Below, piece after piece: positions 60,542 to 64,000 of a stretch of DNA of 64,000 nt. Source of the stretch: Aestuariivirga litoralis (GTDB lineage Bacteria; Pseudomonadota; Alphaproteobacteria; Rhizobiales; Aestuariivirgaceae); the NCBI RefSeq assembly GCF_003234965.1, contig NZ_QKVK01000004.1, positions 62,001 through 126,000 of the forward strand, read 5' to 3'. The notes beneath the pieces are model-generated. The model was not told the origin of the DNA, ran no database searches, and saw only the letters and a program-made list of their open reading frames with translations. A program made the translations under genes and the position numbers. Each line of letters starts with the position of its first letter. Position 1 is the stretch's first letter.

Positions 60542-61246
60542 TCAAATCAACCCGTTCGACCGGAAACTGAAATGCCCCTTCCGCCCCACGATCACGTGGT
60601 CATGCACGACGAGTCCCAATCGCTGCCCGGCGTCCACGATCTTCTTCGTCATCTCGATATCGGCGAGTGACGGTGTGGGATCGCCCGAAGGGTGGTTGTG
60701 CACCAGTACGATGGCCGAGGCGGCGAGTTCCAGCGCGCGCTTGATCACCTCGCGGGTATAGACCGGCGTGTGGTCCACCGTGCCCTGCTGCTGCACTTCA
60801 TCAGCCACCAGCTGGTTCTTCTTGTCGAGGAAGAGGATGCGGAACTGCTCGTTGTCGCTGAAGGCCATGGCGGCGCGGACATAGTCGAGGATGGCGTTCC
60901 AGGTGTTGAGCACCGGGCGGTTCAGCACCTCGCCGCGCAGCAGCCGCATGGCGGCGGCATGGACGATCTTGATCTCGGTGGCCACAGCCTCGCCGACGCC
61001 GCGCACCTCCATCAGCCGCTCGGGCTCCGCACTCAGCACCTCGGCGAAGGTGCCGAAGCGGGCGAGCAGCTGCTTGGCGATGGGCTTGGTGTCGCCGCGC
61101 TTGATGGCGCGGAACAGGACCATCTCGAGAAGCTCGTAGTCCGGCAAGGCGCCGGGGCCCGACTCCCGGAAGCGTTCCTTCAGCCGTTCGCGATGCCCCA
61201 GGAAATGAGGCAGCGGCTTGTTGCCCGCGTCCTCGAAACCCGACAT
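60542..61246 (-). CDS. radC: RadC family JAB1/MPN domain protein
   Basis: This 234-residue protein has an N-terminal UPF0758 helix-hairpin-helix region ([32 protein letters not shown]...[13 protein letters not shown]) and a C-terminal MPN+ domain. The metal motif is [17 protein letters not shown]. Despite its name, a DNA-repair role has not been confirmed for RadC. ATG 61246 is chosen because it starts the domain; the open frame upstream is a shadow of map, which ends at 61252. Confidence 0.93.
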   Translation of the reverse strand: MSGFEDAGNKPLPHFLGHRERLKERFRESGPGALPDYELLEMVLFRAIKRGDTKPIAKQLLARFGTFAEVLSAEPERLMEVRGVGEAVATEIKIVHAAAMRLLRGEVLNRPVLNTWNAILDYVRAAMAFSDNEQFRILFLDKKNQLVADEVQQQGTVDHTPVYTREVIKRALELAASAIVLVHNHPSGDPTPSLADIEMTKKIVDAGQRLGLVVHDHVIVGRKGHFSFRSNGLI

Positions 61247-61251
61247 CGCGC

Positions 61252-62070
61252 TCAGACCTTGTAGGGCGGGTGGTCGAAGCCCTTGGGCGAGAGGGTGAAG
61301 ATCTCCACCCCCGTCTCGGTCACGCCCACCGTGTGCTCGAACTGTGCGGAGAGCGAGCGGTCGCGCGTCACCGCGGTCCAGCCATCGCCCAGGATCTTCA
61401 CATGCGGGCGGCCCAGGTTGATCATCGGCTCGATGGTGAAGAACATGCCCGGTTTCAGCTCGACGCCTTCGCCCATGCGGCCGTAATGGAGCACGTTGGG
61501 GTGGTCGTGGAAGGTGCGGCCCAGGCCATGGCCGCAGAAGTCGCGCACCACCGAGCAGCGCTCGGCCTCGGCATAGGTCTGGATGGCGTAGCCGATGTCG
61601 CCCAGGTGAGCGCCGGGCTTCACCATGGCGATGCCGCGCATCAGGCACTCGTAGGTCACCTCGACGAGGCGCTCCGCCTTGCGGTTCACCTCGCCCACCG
61701 GATACATGCGCGACGAGTCGCCATGCCAGCCGTCGACGATCAGCGTCACGTCGATGTTGACGATGTCACCCTCGCGCAGCGGCTTGTCGTTCGGAATGCC
61801 GTGGCAGACCACATGGTTGATCGAGGTGCAGATCGACTTGGGATAGCCCCGGTAGTTGTAGGGGGCGGGAATGGCACTGTGGTCCTTCGCGAACTCCACG
61901 ATCACCCGGTCGAGCTCATCCGTCGTCACGCCGGGCTTGACCAGCGGCACCAGCAGGTCGAGCGCCTCGGCCGTCAGCCGTCCCGCCTTGCGCATGGCCT
62001 CGAAATCGGCGGGGCCATGGAGCTTGATGCGGGTCGAGCGGGAAGGGGCTTCGTCTTCGGCGTAGGTCAT
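61252..62070 (-). CDS. map: methionine aminopeptidase, type I
   Basis: This 272-residue enzyme removes the initiator methionine. The metal ligands lie in [40 protein letters not shown] and [10 protein letters not shown], as expected for type [11 protein letters not shown] supplies the catalytic histidine. It starts at 62070, divergent from the CinA-like gene across 195 bases, and is followed by radC after five bases. Confidence 0.96.
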   Translation of the reverse strand: MTYAEDEAPSRSTRIKLHGPADFEAMRKAGRLTAEALDLLVPLVKPGVTTDELDRVIVEFAKDHSAIPAPYNYRGYPKSICTSINHVVCHGIPNDKPLREGDIVNIDVTLIVDGWHGDSSRMYPVGEVNRKAERLVEVTYECLMRGIAMVKPGAHLGDIGYAIQTYAEAERCSVVRDFCGHGLGRTFHDHPNVLHYGRMGEGVELKPGMFFTIEPMINLGRPHVKILGDGWTAVTRDRSLSAQFEHTVGVTETGVEIFTLSPKGFDHPPYKV

Positions 62071-62265
62071 TCGCGATAAATCCGGCCCCAGCGGGCATGA
62101 AAGGTCATCCGGGCGAGTTTACAGGATCGGGAGCAGCCACAACAGCCGCTTTTCGCCACGTCCAATGCAGATAATGGGCTTGGCTGCTCTCCGCAAGTGC
62201 GAAGGCTCGCCGATTGACAGGCAGGGTCTTCCGCTGGCACTGCAAGGCAGAACAGGGACTTACCA

Positions 62266-63027
62266 ATGACCAGCGCATCACCCACCGCCGCCGTCCTGCT
62301 GATCGGCGATGAAATCCTCTCCGGCCGCACCAAGGACAAGAATCTCGGTTTCATCGCCGACTACATGACGGCGCTGGGCATCGACCTGCGCGAGGCCCGG
62401 CTCGTGCCGGACGTCGAGGAGGAGATCGTGGCCGCCCTCAACGCGCTGCGGCACCGCTACAGCTATGTGTTCACAACCGGGGGAATCGGCCCCACCCATG
62501 ACGACATCACGGCCGATGCCGTGGCCAGGGCCTTCGGCGTCGAGATCGACCATGACCCGAGGGCGGTCGAGATCCTGCTCGCCTATTTCAAGGAAATGGG
62601 CCGCGAGCCCAATGAGGCCCGCATGCGCATGGCCCGCATCCCCAGGGGGGCGAGCCTGATCGACAACCCCGTCTCCCGGGCGCCGGGCTTCCAGATGGGC
62701 AACGTCTTCGTCATGGCCGGCGTCCCCAAGATCATGAATGCGATGATGGAGGACGTGGCGAAGCGTCTCACGCGCGGCGTTCCCATGCAGTCGCGCAATG
62801 TTGAGTTCCGCGGCGGCGAGGGCGATGCCGCCCAGCCGCTGGGCCAGATCCAGCGGCTTTACCCGAGCGTGGTGATCGGCTCCTATCCGTTCCAGGCGCC
62901 GGATGGCTTTGCCACCAATCTGGTGCTGCGCTCGCGCGATGCGGCGGCGCTGGAGGAGGCCTACCAGGCGGTGTGCCGCATGGCCCAGGCACTGACGGCG
63001 GAGGGCAAGGCGCGCGGCTGGGCGTGA
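62266..63027 (+). CDS. CinA N-terminal-type molybdopterin-binding protein
   Basis: This 253-residue protein has only the MoCF_biosynth domain of CinA: AAVLLIGDEILSGRTKDKNLGFIADYMTALGIDLREARLVPDVEEEIVAAL, FTTGGIGPTHDDITADAVARAFG and RAPGFQMGNVFVMAGVPKIM. The C-terminal nicotinamide-nucleotide amidase domain of full CinA is absent, so competence or NMN deamidation should not be assumed. AGGGAC precedes the ATG. Confidence 0.9.
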   Translation: MTSASPTAAVLLIGDEILSGRTKDKNLGFIADYMTALGIDLREARLVPDVEEEIVAALNALRHRYSYVFTTGGIGPTHDDITADAVARAFGVEIDHDPRAVEILLAYFKEMGREPNEARMRMARIPRGASLIDNPVSRAPGFQMGNVFVMAGVPKIMNAMMEDVAKRLTRGVPMQSRNVEFRGGEGDAAQPLGQIQRLYPSVVIGSYPFQAPDGFATNLVLRSRDAAALEEAYQAVCRMAQALTAEGKARGWA

Positions 63028-63084
63028 GCTTGCAGCCGCTCCGGCGGGCGGGCATAGTTTCGGAAAAACCAAGGGGCAAGGCAG

Positions 63085-63582
63085 ATGGACGAGAAGTGGC
63101 AGAAGAGTTTCCCGGTGTCGTGGGACCAGTTCCACCGCGATGCGCGCGCGCTGGCGTGGCGCCTGTCGGCGGCGGGGCCTTTCCATGCCGTGGTGGCGGT
63201 GACGCGCGGCGGCCTCGTGCCCGCTGCGGTGGTGGCGCGTGAGCTCGGCATCCGGGTGATCGAGTCGGTCTGTGTCGCCTCCTACGAATATGACAAGCAG
63301 GGGGAGATCCAGGTGCTGAAGCCGATCTCGGAGGCCATTGCCAAGAAGGACGGCGGCAAGGGCGTGCTGATCGTCGATGACCTCGTCGACACCGGCGCCA
63401 CGGCCCGCGTGGTGCGGGAGATGCTGCCCAAGGCGCATTTCGCCACCGTCTATGCCAAGCCCGCTGGCCGCCCGCTGGTCGACACCTTCATCACGGAAGT
63501 GTCTCAGGACACGTGGATTTACTTGCCCTGGGACATGCACCTCACCTTCGCGCCGCCGATCGGCGACAAGGCCACCGCGTGA
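63085..63582 (+). CDS. gpt: xanthine phosphoribosyltransferase
   Basis: This 165-residue purine-salvage enzyme begins with [20 protein letters not shown], typical of Gpt. [35 protein letters not shown] follows, and the PRPP-binding loop is [29 protein letters not shown] near the end is also characteristic. The stop shares one base with the next start (TGATG). Confidence 0.95.
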   Translation: MDEKWQKSFPVSWDQFHRDARALAWRLSAAGPFHAVVAVTRGGLVPAAVVARELGIRVIESVCVASYEYDKQGEIQVLKPISEAIAKKDGGKGVLIVDDLVDTGATARVVREMLPKAHFATVYAKPAGRPLVDTFITEVSQDTWIYLPWDMHLTFAPPIGDKATA

Positions 63583-64000
63583 TGGCTGACGTCGAGGCCG
63601 CGCTGGACCACGCCAAGGCGCAGTTCGCTGCGAAGCGTCCCAAGACACATGCGATGCACAAGCGCGCCGCGCATGTGATGCCGGGCGGCAATACGCGTAC
63701 CGTATTGTTCACCGCTCCCTTCCCGCTGCGGGTGGAGACGGCATCGGGCTCCACCATCACCGACATCGACGGCCACAGCTATCTCGATCTGCTGGGTGAG
63801 TATTCGGCAGGCATCTACGGCCACTCGCATCCGCGCATCCTCGAAGCCGCGCGCGCGGCCCTCGACAAGGGCCTGAACTATGGCGCGCACCACGAGGGCG
63901 AGGTGAAGCTCGCCGAAGTGGTGACCCAGCGCTTCAACATGGATCTCGTGCGCTTCACCAATTCCGGCACCGAGGCCAACATGATGGCGCTTGCGGCGGC
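63582..64000 (+). CDS. class III aminotransferase, glutamate-1-semialdehyde aminomutase-like (5' part)
   Basis: The first 139 residues are in the window and the gene runs off the right edge. KRAAHVMPGGNTRTVLFTAPFPLRVETASGSTITDIDGHSYLDLLGEYSAGIYGHSHP is the usual N-terminal part of HemL-like class III aminotransferases. HEGEVKLAEVVTQRF and FTNSGTEANMMAL contain the PLP-phosphate-binding region. The catalytic lysine is beyond the window. The LLGEYSAGIYGHSHP form suggests one of the HemL-like paralogues rather than true HemL. Confidence 0.9.
   Translation, partial: MADVEAALDHAKAQFAAKRPKTHAMHKRAAHVMPGGNTRTVLFTAPFPLRVETASGSTITDIDGHSYLDLLGEYSAGIYGHSHPRILEAARAALDKGLNYGAHHEGEVKLAEVVTQRFNMDLVRFTNSGTEANMMALAA

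Overview
The window is high-GC DNA with tightly packed operons (many 4-base start/stop overlaps), GGAGG-type ribosome sites and frequent GTG/TTG starts. It contains a PopZ (DUF2497) homologue, the linked order isoaspartyl methyltransferase-TolC-popZ-valS, CbtA/CbtB cobalt uptake, an AapJ-type amino acid binding protein and short GC-rich palindromic repeats. Together these point to an alphaproteobacterium, most likely Hyphomicrobiales (Rhizobiales); the genus cannot be fixed from the sequence alone. No insertion sequence, integrase, phage gene or CRISPR array was found.

Layout. 1-2107: end of an amino-acid ABC transporter operon (ATPase tail, AapJ-like binding protein) and a secreted GH25 lysozyme. 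2180-10008 (minus): an RpiR regulator, a complete DppABCDF-like peptide importer and an M81 (MlrC-type) metallopeptidase in one operon. 10205-13658: a methyltransferase, an ArsR/AHSA1 pair with a perfect palindromic operator, and a three-gene cassette of unknown function with an M91-like HExxH metalloprotease. 13709-18766: a sulfur/cysteine locus, with cysK-alaX-sseA divergent from a cystine-type ABC importer. 18779-23632 (minus): a run of exported proteins, including a pepsin-like DTG/DTG protein, two tandem paralogues, an Omp25-like barrel and a Rap1a/Tai-like protein. 23789-25916: tRNA-Asn, a shortened dxs and tRNA-Cys. 26169-34657: housekeeping and envelope genes (pcm, tolC, popZ, PilZ, valS, ogt) and a DUF1254 protein.

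34731-47910 (minus) is a 13-kb cobalamin locus headed by a clear cobalamin riboswitch: cbtB-cbtA-cobW-cobN-cobO-cbiX-cobH-cobL-cobI-cbiG/cobJ-cobM. It couples cobalt import to corrin-ring synthesis. An in-frame palindromic repeat lies inside cobN.

48068-51438 holds a TPR-SPOR envelope protein, a small Mrr-like nuclease, DUF1489, a GNAT enzyme and DUF4864. 51693-60429 is a form II (AYRGAGR) carbon-monoxide-dehydrogenase-like molybdenum hydroxylase operon: small, large and medium subunits, the MoxR ATPase CoxD, the VWA protein CoxE, an XdhC split into two genes, and a fused molybdopterin-binding/MobA-like protein. 60542-64000 has radC, map, a CinA-N-type protein, gpt and the start of a class III aminotransferase. 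Two families of short palindromic repeats are scattered from 41 to 61 kb, twice inside coding sequence.
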